A stretch of 12,665 bases of DNA from Cyanobacteria bacterium UBA7694 (GTDB lineage Bacteria; Cyanobacteriota; Sericytochromatia; UBA7694). The DNA is taken from the NCBI GenBank assembly GCA_002482705.1, contig DLGM01000007.1:6640-19304 (forward strand), written 5' to 3'. Below the pieces are notes generated by a model that was not told the DNA's origin, did no database searches, and saw only the letters and a list, made by a program, of their open reading frames with translations. Position 1 is the first letter of the stretch. Each line of letters begins with the position of its first letter. Made by a program: the position numbers and the translations under genes. Positions 1 to 7,159 of this stretch are shown one piece after another.

Positions 1-1073
1 CGAGCAGGAGTATCCACTGTTGCGGGCTCTTCAGCACCACTGATGGCTTGGGCGCGGGCAAAGTCGGGATCCACTTCGGAAAGGCTTTTTCCGGCCTCTA
101 CGGCTTTACGGCGTTCAACGGCCTTGTCATAAGCAGCCTGTAACTGGGCAAAACCGCTCTTTTCATCATGGGCTTCCAGGCGAATACGGGCATTTTTAAC
201 CACTTCGTTGGCCTGGAAGAGGTCGTTGAGGCTTTCACCGCCCCCCATAAAGCTCCAGAATCCGTGGGTTTTACCCATCTCTTTGCGAATATTGGTGAGC
301 TCTTGCTGCAAATCTTTTTTTTCGGCTTCCATGCCGCGAATCATGTGGTGATATTGGCCACGCTGCGCTTCAGGAACCGTACCTGCGGCCAAATCCTGAC
401 GGGCTTTGGCAATTTCCTGATCAAGGCTGCTAATCCGGGTATTGGTCGTTGTCAGACGCTCTTGGAACTCACCCAGTTGTTTCATGGCGTCGCCGCCAAT
501 GGTTTTGGCAATGCTGTCGCGACGCTCAACGGCCTTGTCATACTCTTTTTGCAAGAGGTCGTGGGTGCCCCGGCCTTTATCCAACGCTTTTTTTGCTGCG
601 GCTTCAGCATCTTTGGCAATTTTAAGGTCGTAGGTCGCCCCCGTCACGTCCACAAAAGAAACTTCTGTGGCCGAGGAGCCCGGTGTTTCTTTAAATTGCA
701 GGTTAAAGCTGCTTTTGATGTCTTTGACGGAAACATCGTCATCATCAAATAAACCCAGCTCTGGATCAGTCAGTTCAAAGGTCGCCCCTTGGACCTTGTC
801 CGCATTGGCAGCCGTCGCTTGAATAAAAGCTTTGACCTCTTTAAAATCAAGATCTTTCCCTCCCCAGCCCAAACCCAAGGAACCCAAGAAACCGGTCTTT
901 TGATTGTGATGTTCTTTGATAAAGTTCTTAATGCCTTTGTCAGAGAAATCGGTTAAATATTGGCCCCCAATCCGGAAGCGGACATTGTTCTTTTCAAAGA
1001 CATTGTCGCGGGGGCTGGTCAAGACCTGATCAGGGATTTGACGGTTGTGGGCGGAAAAGTGGACTCCAGTCAT
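1..1073 (-). CDS. Hypothetical protein with central coiled coil, partial (3' end outside window)
   Basis: An open minus-strand frame runs from ATG at 1073-1071 to the window edge without a stop: 357 complete codons, C-terminus missing. The start is supported by GGAG at 1082-1085, 8 nt upstream, and by a -10 box further up. There is no signal peptide or membrane segment. Residues ~1-100 are mixed and glycine-containing (FRIGGQYLTDF, GSLGLGWGGKDLDFKEVKAF). An acidic patch DDDD lies near residue 115. Residues ~165-275 are charged, heptad-like helix that should form a coiled coil. The octapeptide YDKAVERR appears twice, near residues 178 and 315, each time at the start of a charged helical stretch. 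I do not recognise the family. A structural or scaffold role is possible but unproven. The coding call is firm because the frame is open throughout and has good codon texture. Confidence 0.8.
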   Translation of the reverse strand, partial: MTGVHFSAHNRQIPDQVLTSPRDNVFEKNNVRFRIGGQYLTDFSDKGIKNFIKEHHNQKTGFLGSLGLGWGGKDLDFKEVKAFIQATAANADKVQGATFELTDPELGLFDDDDVSVKDIKSSFNLQFKETPGSSATEVSFVDVTGATYDLKIAKDAEAAAKKALDKGRGTHDLLQKEYDKAVERRDSIAKTIGGDAMKQLGEFQERLTTTNTRISSLDQEIAKARQDLAAGTVPEAQRGQYHHMIRGMEAEKKDLQQELTNIRKEMGKTHGFWSFMGGGESLNDLFQANEVVKNARIRLEAHDEKSGFAQLQAAYDKAVERRKAVEAGKSLSEVDPDFARAQAISGAEEPATVDTPA

Positions 1074-1128
1074 GGGCTTTACTCCGTAAGAAGAAAGTGG
1101 GGCAGCACGTGCGTATTCTGCTCTAGGT

Positions 1129-1134
1129 ATTATA
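1129..1134 (-). promoter_or_regulatory. Candidate sigma70 -10 box for the 1-1073 gene
   Basis: The minus strand reads exactly TATAAT here. That puts a start site near 1122 and gives a leader of about 50 nt before the ATG at 1073. No good TTGACA-like hexamer lies 16-18 nt upstream, so the -35 is weak or absent. A TG dinucleotide sits one base too far away to be a canonical extended -10. A short inverted repeat (TCTGC at 1117-1121, GCAGA at 1136-1140) brackets the box and could be an operator, but it is too short to claim. Confidence 0.45.
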
Positions 1135-1160
1135 GGCAGAAAAGGCTCACATCATGCGTA

Positions 1161-1192
1161 TAGGCCGGTATTTTAGCGACTAAATCGGCCTA
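1161..1192 (-). terminator. Hairpin after the five-gene minus operon, possible terminator
   Basis: TAGGCCG (1161-1167) and CGGCCTA (1186-1192) form a 7-bp outer stem. TTTAG and CTAAA continue it inward around the loop CGA, with a small asymmetric internal loop between the two stems. It begins 2 nt after the TAA stop (1195-1197) of the RodZ-like gene, which fits an operon end. On the minus strand no T-tract follows the stem. On the plus strand TTTT follows directly (1193-1196), so as an intrinsic terminator it reads better in the plus direction. It may be a bidirectional barrier or an mRNA 3' stabiliser. Confidence 0.45.
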
Positions 1193-1194
1193 TT

Positions 1195-1887
1195 TTAGGC
1201 TTTGTCGTGATTCTCAAGGCGTTTTTTCAAATAAGCACGCCCATTGCGCACAACAGCCAGTGTTTTCTGAATTTCCTCTTCGAGATGTACCAGCACGTGT
1301 TCGGCATATTGCTCAGCTTGATGGCGCATGACCTGGGCTTCTTGGCGAGCCCCGGCTAAGGTTTGAGCCGCCAACTCTTGTTCAGTGGGTGCGGGGGGGG
1401 TCAGATCTTCAGACGCATCGCCGTCCATATCCTGCTCCGTAACGGTATTCTGTTCGGGTTCCGGGAGACCAATTTCTTCAATTTTGACGCGCCCATTGCT
1501 GTGGCTGACAACCGGGGTAAACTCCCCCTTAAACTGCGGGGTCTGTAAATCGAGGGGGTACACGGCCGCTACGGCCGGAGCCGTTACCACGCCTTTTTGT
1601 GCCAATTGATGGGCATAGGCCTCTTGGTGATAACGTTGCACCAACTCGTTACCATCCAAGCCCAGCAGTTTGGCATATTGCCGGATATAACCCGAGGTGT
1701 AGACCGCAGCGGGCAACTGCTCATAACGATTGTCTTCAAGGGCCTGAAGATAAGGCAGCTTAATATAGGTGCGCAAAGCGACCTCTTCAAGTTGAACGCC
1801 CGTTTGGAGACGCGCATTGCGCAACAAATCGCCAAGGGTTTGAGCGGGATGGAGAAGATCTGGCTTTACTGAAGTTAAGGTCACCAT
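1195..1887 (-). CDS. RodZ-like HTH protein with charged C-terminal helix, no membrane segment
   Basis: 230 aa from ATG at 1887. A longer in-frame start at 2085 is rejected because it would overlap the next gene by 113 nt and adds low-quality sequence. Residues ~17-86 form the HTH_25 domain typical of RodZ N-termini: LGDLLRNARLQTGVQLEEVA, then IKLPYLQALED, then the LPAAVYTSGYIRQYAKLLGL block. In RodZ this domain binds MreB and is followed by a transmembrane helix and a periplasmic tail. Here no hydrophobic segment follows. Instead there is an acidic/proline-rich linker (~100-167) and a charged amphipathic helix (~168-228) with the pattern ARQEAQVMRHQAEQYAEHVL, resembling F0-b-like or DivIVA-like coiled-coil tails. 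The ribosome-binding site is weak. It is the last gene of the operon, 85 nt after the upstream stop. I infer a soluble cytoskeletal or division adaptor; a DNA-binding regulator is the alternative. Confidence 0.82.
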   Translation of the reverse strand: MVTLTSVKPDLLHPAQTLGDLLRNARLQTGVQLEEVALRTYIKLPYLQALEDNRYEQLPAAVYTSGYIRQYAKLLGLDGNELVQRYHQEAYAHQLAQKGVVTAPAVAAVYPLDLQTPQFKGEFTPVVSHSNGRVKIEEIGLPEPEQNTVTEQDMDGDASEDLTPPAPTEQELAAQTLAGARQEAQVMRHQAEQYAEHVLVHLEEEIQKTLAVVRNGRAYLKKRLENHDKA

Positions 1888-1972
1888 GGGTGTTTCACTT
1901 TTGCTTCCGTCATTGATGTGAAGAAACTCACAATTAATCTTATCATAACTATTTTCAGAAGCCCAAAAAATG

Positions 1973-3121
1973 TTAGCGGCGCGGTGCAGAGGTCGGAGCC
2001 GCTGCTTGCCAGCGCAATAACTGCTGGCCCTGAAGTGTCCACAATTGCCCCTGAGGATCAAGGTGCAAATCACTGGCTTCAGCAACGGGCCCTTGCCAAA
2101 TCTGCTCCCCCGTCAGAGCAAATAAATACAGGCGTTGTAATACCCCGCTACCTACCAGTAGCCCCGTCAAGCCGCCTCCTCGTGCAGCCCGCACCACGGG
2201 GATGTCTTTGGCCGTGGGGATGGGTTGGTCAACAGGCCAGGTCAATTCGCCCAGATAGTCCCATTCAGCCCGGGCCGACGGCAAGACCATCACGATCACC
2301 GTTTCACCACTGCGGCGAACGGCCTTGGCATACAAGACCCCTTGGGCATCCAGCGCCAGCGGTACACAGGTGCGTGGTTGGTAACGGGCCCGCAAGGCAC
2401 CGGGGAAAAAGGCTGGCAAATCGTCACTATTGGCGACATGGAGCCAAGGCATCCCCTGAGCATCGAGCCCAACCAAAATACTTTCACCCCAAAACCCAGT
2501 GCCTTTGCCCAAAACCAAGGTCAAGGGCCCTGTTTGAGCCACAAAAGCCTCCGTGGTGGGCTGGGCCAAGCGCAATAGTGTCTCCAATTGGGGGCGAGGT
2601 GATAAGGTAAACCTGAGATGCTGGACAAAGGCCTGTGTATCAGCAGTGGTAATGCCCCAGGCCTGAGCGGGGCTGATGGCAATTAAACGACCGAGCAGCT
2701 CCGAGCGCACTTTCCAAGCCGGTTGCGGCACCAATCCCTCATGGGTATAATGCCAAGCTTGCAAACCGATCTGAAACTGGAGAGGCTCCCCAAACCCAAA
2801 GCGTCCGGGCCCTTCTGGTAAACGGGCCATCACTTCCGGGCTCAGAGCCTGGGGCACGTTCAGTGCCAAGACATTGCGCGGCAACCAGCCTTCTCGGCCT
2901 CCTGGGCCAAAACGCACCGCCAGCCAATCCTCATGCTCGGGAGACACGCGCAAGACTTCGACGGATTCACCCGGATTGAGATAAAACAGAGGGGTACATG
3001 CCGCGCGCGGTTCCGGGCACAGGGGGGCTCGCTCTCGCAAGCGCGCCTCGGTACCCCAAGCTGGGGCACTGAGGGCCCATAACAACAGGCTTGTCACCCA
3101 CGTTTTAACGAATGAAGGCAT
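1973..3121 (-). CDS. Exported protein with bacterial SH3-like domain and propeller-like C-terminal region
   Basis: 382 aa, ATG at 3121, stop TAA at 1973-1975. Residues 1-23 look like a Sec signal peptide: K6, hydrophobic VTSLLLWALSAPA, then small residues near 19-23 for cleavage. Residues ~30-88 resemble a bacterial SH3 (SH3b) fold: a polar start with a Cys pair (C35, C42), then LNPGESVEVLRV, then WLAVRFGPGGREGWLPRNVL, whose GWLP near residue 78 is typical of the last strand. SH3b domains often bind peptidoglycan or peptide ligands. The rest (~110-372) has repeated strands with Gly/Asp turns such as LDAQGMPWLHVA, LDAQGVLYAKAV and LDPQGQLWTLQG, consistent with propeller blades, though I cannot assign a named family. 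The start overlaps the end of the upstream coiled-coil gene by 17 nt with no clear Shine-Dalgarno, suggesting translational coupling. Likely located outside the cytoplasmic membrane. Confidence 0.82.
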   Translation of the reverse strand: MPSFVKTWVTSLLLWALSAPAWGTEARLRERAPLCPEPRAACTPLFYLNPGESVEVLRVSPEHEDWLAVRFGPGGREGWLPRNVLALNVPQALSPEVMARLPEGPGRFGFGEPLQFQIGLQAWHYTHEGLVPQPAWKVRSELLGRLIAISPAQAWGITTADTQAFVQHLRFTLSPRPQLETLLRLAQPTTEAFVAQTGPLTLVLGKGTGFWGESILVGLDAQGMPWLHVANSDDLPAFFPGALRARYQPRTCVPLALDAQGVLYAKAVRRSGETVIVMVLPSARAEWDYLGELTWPVDQPIPTAKDIPVVRAARGGGLTGLLVGSGVLQRLYLFALTGEQIWQGPVAEASDLHLDPQGQLWTLQGQQLLRWQAAAPTSAPRR

Positions 3122-5969
3122 CCAGAATATCTATCTTTAAGCGTGTAACGTTACTGACATGGTGTTTCACAAAGGGAATACCCTGCTGCTGAAGCTTACG
3201 CATCAGATCAGGATTGGGATTTTGGGAGGGCTCCACCAGAAAGACCAACCCCTTTACAGAGGCCGCAGCGAGATCGGGCAAACTTTTACCATTGACCCAT
3301 TGGCAACCCAACGAGAACTCTTGCAAATAGGCTTGCAATTGTTGGCTCCAGTCTTCTTTTTCAGCCACCGATTCCGAGTAAATCAAAATTTGGCGCTGAC
3401 GGGGCTTGGCAGGCGTTTCCTCAACTTCAAACTCGTCCTCTTCGTCCAAAAAGTTGTCTTCGGTGTCCTCTTCCATGAGGCCCCCGGCAAAACCCAAATT
3501 CAGCTCCGACAGCAGTGACGAAATTTGATCTACCTGTTCCGAAATCTGGCTTTCGGCCTCGGCCTGCGGGCTCGCGGTGGGGGCCGCTTCAAAAGCCGTG
3601 GCGGACGGCTGCTGGCTGAGACGTTCTGCCTGTTGCTGCAACTCGTGCTCTTTGGCCAAAAGTTTGCGACGTAAAAGCTCAATCTCGCTTTGATACTGGC
3701 TGGCTTGTAGCCCTTTGGCCTGCTGCTCAGCCTGAGCTTGCTGCAGTTCGTGCTCTAAGTTCCGGCTGTGCTGGCGGGCCGCTTCGAGATCATGCGCCAA
3801 GGTCGCCTGGACCCCTTCCATCTGACCAATACGGGTATGCAAAGCTGTGATTTCACCAGAGGCATGGATAGCTGGGAGGGGCTGATCGGTGGTCAAGGCA
3901 GCGGCAATAAGCCCCAGCTCTTGGGTATAGGCCTGAGCAGTGGTCAGCTCTTGTTCAGCCAAGGCAACGGACTGCTGCACTTGGCGGAAGCGCAGGCTGC
4001 TGGCCCGCTCTTGTTCACGGGCAACCTCAGCTTTATTATCCTGGGCCACCCCATCCTCGACCAACACAACAATCTGCTCGCGGGCGACACGGATTTCAGC
4101 GGTGAGCCCTTCACGGGCAGACCGAATGGCATCGGACTGCTCCACGCCTTCAAGTTGGGCCAATAGTTTATCTTTACGCGCAATTTCTTGCTGCAAATCT
4201 TGAATGTGTTGCTGTAATTGTAAAGCGGCTTGATGCTGGGCCAGAGCCTGCTGCGCCAACTGTTCTTGTTCAGCGGCCAAACTGGCCAACTCCGCCCGCA
4301 GCGGAGGCAAATGGTTTTCCCGTTCAGCGATCATCGCGGCCAAACGGGCATTTTGCGCACTGATCAGCATTTGGGCCTGGGGAATGCGTGCCACTTGGGT
4401 TGCAGCATTTTGTAACTCTTCCCGCAAAGCGCTTTCTGCCTGGGCCTGCTCAACTTGCTGCTGTTCAGCAGTCGCCACAGCTTGAGCAAATTCAGCCTGG
4501 AGCTGGTGATAGGCTTCTTGCTGTTCGGACAATTGTGCTTGGGTAACCGCCTGCTCAGAGACCAAGGTCTGGTGTTCGGTTTCGAGGGCCACATACTGCG
4601 CCTGATGTTGCTCAAGCTGTGTGATCAACTCAGCGGTCTTTTCACGGGCCTGCTCCAGGGCTGTTTCGAGCTGGTGCGCCTTTTCAACTTGGGCACTTAC
4701 CTGTGCCTCTAAGGTTTGCACCTCAGTCTGTAAAGTTGCGCCATGGGCTTCCGCTTCTGCCAACTGGCTGCGCAAGGTTTCGGCATCGGCATGGGCGGTG
4801 TTCAGCTCTTGCTGCAAGGATTCATGCTGGGATTGGGATTCAGTCAACTGAGCTTGCAGAGCCTCGGTTTTTTGCTGCTGCGTCTCTAACTGTTCTTCCA
4901 AAGCTTGAAGCTGCGCATTTTTCTCAGCCTCAAGTGCTGTTTTGGCAGCCTCTAAAGCCGTCAGATTGGCCTGTAATTCGGCCTGTTGGGCGACCTGTTG
5001 CGCGCGCTCATTTTCTGCATTGCGCTCATGCTCCGTCAACTGGGTCTGCAAGCCTGCCAGTTGTTCTTTGAGCTGGTCAAGCTGGCCTGCCAGTTCGGCC
5101 CGCAGCCCCTGCAAATTGAGCAGTTCGGACGCTGTTGCCGCCGCTTGAACTTGGGTCAATTTATGAGCGGCTTCCGCCTCGGTCAAGGCTTGGGATTTGG
5201 CATCAAGGTTATGTTGTAATTGTTCACGCGCCATGGCCGATTCTGCCAGCTCTGTGCTCAGCTCAGCCACTTCCGTCTGACGGGCCGTCAGTTCCGCTTC
5301 CAGTTGGGCATAGTCCGTTTTGAGCTGCTCATAGGCCTGAATGCGGCTTTCTCGTTCTTGACGCCAGGCTTTTTGATAGTTGCTAAGATCGGCAAAGACC
5401 TGAGCAATCGAGCCATTCACATCCGAAAAGCGCGTGCGCAAGGCCTGTAATTCTTGTTTTAATTCACCGACTTTGCCCTGCTGCAAGGTCTTTTCCTGTA
5501 ACAAGATCTGTAAATCACCACGCTGCTGCTGATAATCTTGGCTGATTGTGGTCAGTTCATTTTGTTGATCGGTAAAACGCGCTTGCAGGGCCGCCAATTC
5601 CTGGCTTTGCTCAGCCTGCTGGCTCAGCTCTTGCTGAAGCCCCTGTAATTCGCGTTGCAGGCTGGAAAAATTGCTGTTGAGTTCGGCATAAGACACATCC
5701 AGGGAAGCAAATTCCTGCTGTAAAGACAAGCTGCGGCTGATGTGTTCTTGCCATCCGGCCCGGAGTTGATGCAAATCAGTGTGCAGGGTTGAAAGGGTCT
5801 CAGCCAGCCCGTGGTTATGGGCACGCAAAGTCAGAAACTCACGTTCTAAGAGGTCTTGCTGATAATCAAGATAACCTTGGGTACTCTTCCACTGTTCCAG
5901 TAACTGCTGCCGTTTGAGCTTGAGCTCCGAGCAGAGATTCCACAAGGCCTGAATTTTTGTGCTTTCCAT
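3105..5969 (-). CDS. Giant coiled-coil protein (954 aa) with receiver-like C-terminal domain
   Basis: ATG at 5969 with a strong AGGGAG site (5977-5982) 7 nt upstream. There is no signal peptide, membrane helix or Walker motif, so it is not an SMC or Rad50 ATPase. Residues ~15-785 are almost continuous Gln/Glu/Ala/Leu heptads, with proline breaks near 530, 555-556 and 698 that would split the rod into segments. Residues ~788-855 are a Pro/Ala linker followed by a strongly acidic stretch (EEDTEDNFLDEEDEFEVEE). Residues ~857-954 alternate strands and helices (QILIYSES, DWSQQLQAYLQEF, KGLVFLVEP, PDLMRKLQQQ, IPFVKHHVS, LKIDILDAFI) in the order of a response-regulator receiver. The expected phospho-acceptor Asp after strand 3 is not evident (LVEPS instead), so it is probably a pseudo-receiver interaction domain. 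It lies 15 nt after the J-domain gene and overlaps the SH3 gene. A scaffold or filament role is inferred. Confidence 0.88.
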   Translation of the reverse strand: MESTKIQALWNLCSELKLKRQQLLEQWKSTQGYLDYQQDLLEREFLTLRAHNHGLAETLSTLHTDLHQLRAGWQEHISRSLSLQQEFASLDVSYAELNSNFSSLQRELQGLQQELSQQAEQSQELAALQARFTDQQNELTTISQDYQQQRGDLQILLQEKTLQQGKVGELKQELQALRTRFSDVNGSIAQVFADLSNYQKAWRQERESRIQAYEQLKTDYAQLEAELTARQTEVAELSTELAESAMAREQLQHNLDAKSQALTEAEAAHKLTQVQAAATASELLNLQGLRAELAGQLDQLKEQLAGLQTQLTEHERNAENERAQQVAQQAELQANLTALEAAKTALEAEKNAQLQALEEQLETQQQKTEALQAQLTESQSQHESLQQELNTAHADAETLRSQLAEAEAHGATLQTEVQTLEAQVSAQVEKAHQLETALEQAREKTAELITQLEQHQAQYVALETEHQTLVSEQAVTQAQLSEQQEAYHQLQAEFAQAVATAEQQQVEQAQAESALREELQNAATQVARIPQAQMLISAQNARLAAMIAERENHLPPLRAELASLAAEQEQLAQQALAQHQAALQLQQHIQDLQQEIARKDKLLAQLEGVEQSDAIRSAREGLTAEIRVAREQIVVLVEDGVAQDNKAEVAREQERASSLRFRQVQQSVALAEQELTTAQAYTQELGLIAAALTTDQPLPAIHASGEITALHTRIGQMEGVQATLAHDLEAARQHSRNLEHELQQAQAEQQAKGLQASQYQSEIELLRRKLLAKEHELQQQAERLSQQPSATAFEAAPTASPQAEAESQISEQVDQISSLLSELNLGFAGGLMEEDTEDNFLDEEDEFEVEETPAKPRQRQILIYSESVAEKEDWSQQLQAYLQEFSLGCQWVNGKSLPDLAAASVKGLVFLVEPSQNPNPDLMRKLQQQGIPFVKHHVSNVTRLKIDILDAFIR

Positions 5970-5976
5970 GAACGTG

Positions 5977-5982
5977 CTCCCT
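5977..5982 (-). promoter_or_regulatory. Strong Shine-Dalgarno site of the coiled-coil gene
   Basis: The minus strand reads AGGGAG 7 nt before the ATG at 5969, just after the TAA (5985-5987) of the preceding J-domain gene. It fixes the start of the 954-aa protein and allows strong independent initiation within the operon, unlike the SH3 and RodZ-like genes, whose sites are weak. Confidence 0.7.
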
Positions 5983-5984
5983 GT

Positions 5985-7151
5985 TTAAATAAAACGGTAC
6001 TGTGAATAATAGTGGCGGAAGAGGATTTTGTGAGCCGGGTTGACCATCATCAACTCCTGGTTAATCCCCCGTTTAACCAGATGGGAAAAGTCGAGCAAAA
6101 AGCGCCCATCCGGCAGCGGATAAGCCTGTTTAATATCAGCATCGGCGATCTGCTGGTATGTCCAAACTACATCCCCCTGGGGGTTGACCTCCTCGATCTT
6201 ATCAGAGGCAATCCAGGTGTTGCCGTTTTTTAAACGCCAGATAAAGTTGACAGCCTCCAGGGTTTGCTGCTTTTTCGCCGGGTACACCCAGGTCAATTTG
6301 CCCTTGCGGTTAATTTCATAGACGCGCCCATTGCCCTGATCAGCCACTAAAATGTGGCCATTATCGAGGGCAATCGCGGCCACGGGCACAAACAGGTCTG
6401 GCTGTACCAGCAAATGATTGAGCTTGAGGTGAAAAGACAAGCGTCCGGTGAATTCCCAGACAATTTGCTGGCCTTCGTTAATTTCGTAGATGGCACGGTT
6501 ACCGGCATCGGTGAGTAAGACCGTACCGCTGACCGTTTGATTAAAAAAGCGCGGTTGGGCCTGGGCCCGGCGACTGGGCTGATCGGGGTATTCATAGGCC
6601 CAGGTAATTTCTTTTTTGAGGTTCATGCGCAAAAGACGCTGTTGGCCGCTGTCGAGGACCATGATTTGCCCTTGAGGCGTAAATTGGGCCAGCCGGGGTT
6701 TGACCAGTTTTTCTTTGGGCGACTTGCCATAGACCCAGACCACATTGCCCTTTTCATCGAGGAGCAAGACCCGGTTACCCCGTTCATCAGCGGCCACCAA
6801 GTGGGAACCCCACAGAATGGGCAGGTGGTAGTTGCCCTCCATGCGCCGAATTTCGGGCGGGGGCTTATAGAGTTCGGCTTCTTCGCGGGCCTGGCGCGCA
6901 GCTTCAGCTTGTTTGCGCTCCCAGGCCACACGGCGGACGAGGATCTCATTGCGCTGGCGGTCATAATCGAGGCGCTTATCGGCGTCAATCAAAATGGCGT
7001 AGGCCGTATTCAGGCGCTGGGCAAGCTGCTCATCCCCCCCTTTATCTGGGTGGTTTTTGAGCATCAGCGCCCGATACGCTTTTTTGATCACGTCGGATGT
7101 CGCTTTCGGATGTACCTGTAAAAGCGCGTAGAGATCCTCTTGGGTGTCCAT
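5985..7151 (-). CDS. J-domain (DnaJ-type) protein fused to a PQQ/NHL-like beta-propeller
   Basis: 388 aa from ATG at 7151; an in-frame GTG at 7157 is an equally coupled alternative adding two residues. Neither has a clear Shine-Dalgarno, and both lie within 8 nt of the thiolase stop. Residues ~3-65 are a J-domain: DLYALLQVHPKATSDVIKKA, then the HPD motif at 34-36 in LKNHPDKGGDE, then LNTAYAILIDADKRLDYD. HPD is the residue set that stimulates DnaK/Hsp70 ATPase. A charged helix (~68-95) follows. No Gly/Phe region, zinc fingers or DnaJ C-terminal domain is present. Residues ~115-388 contain at least five blade-like repeats of the type DxGNxRVYEIxxxGxxVWxY: near 120-142, 166-188, 214-235, 268-290 and 314-333. 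This suggests a cytosolic co-chaperone whose propeller selects the client. The fusion is unusual to me. Confidence 0.87.
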   Translation of the reverse strand: MDTQEDLYALLQVHPKATSDVIKKAYRALMLKNHPDKGGDEQLAQRLNTAYAILIDADKRLDYDRQRNEILVRRVAWERKQAEAARQAREEAELYKPPPEIRRMEGNYHLPILWGSHLVAADERGNRVLLLDEKGNVVWVYGKSPKEKLVKPRLAQFTPQGQIMVLDSGQQRLLRMNLKKEITWAYEYPDQPSRRAQAQPRFFNQTVSGTVLLTDAGNRAIYEINEGQQIVWEFTGRLSFHLKLNHLLVQPDLFVPVAAIALDNGHILVADQGNGRVYEINRKGKLTWVYPAKKQQTLEAVNFIWRLKNGNTWIASDKIEEVNPQGDVVWTYQQIADADIKQAYPLPDGRFLLDFSHLVKRGINQELMMVNPAHKILFRHYYSQYRFI

Positions 7152-7159
7152 AGTCACTG

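Noticed and set aside
168..752. 194-aa plus-strand open frame
   Set aside because: It is antisense to the left-edge minus gene, which has a start, Shine-Dalgarno and -10 box. The plus frame has shadow-like Phe/Gly composition.
1888..2085. 66-residue N-terminal extension of the RodZ-like protein from an ATG at 2085
   Set aside because: It overlaps the SH3 gene's end by 113 nt, has Cys/Arg/His-rich non-protein-like sequence, and the RodZ domain starts naturally after ATG 1887.
1918..2610. 230-aa plus-strand open frame
   Set aside because: It is antisense to the SH3 gene, Pro/Arg-rich, without any recognisable domain or ribosome-binding site.
3105..5969. SMC/Rad50-type ATPase reading of the long coiled-coil protein
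   Set aside because: There is no Walker A, Walker B or signature motif at either end, and the C-terminus is a small alpha/beta domain.
6537..7121. 194-aa plus-strand open frame
   Set aside because: It is antisense to the J-domain/propeller gene, whose HPD motif and blade repeats establish the minus strand as coding.
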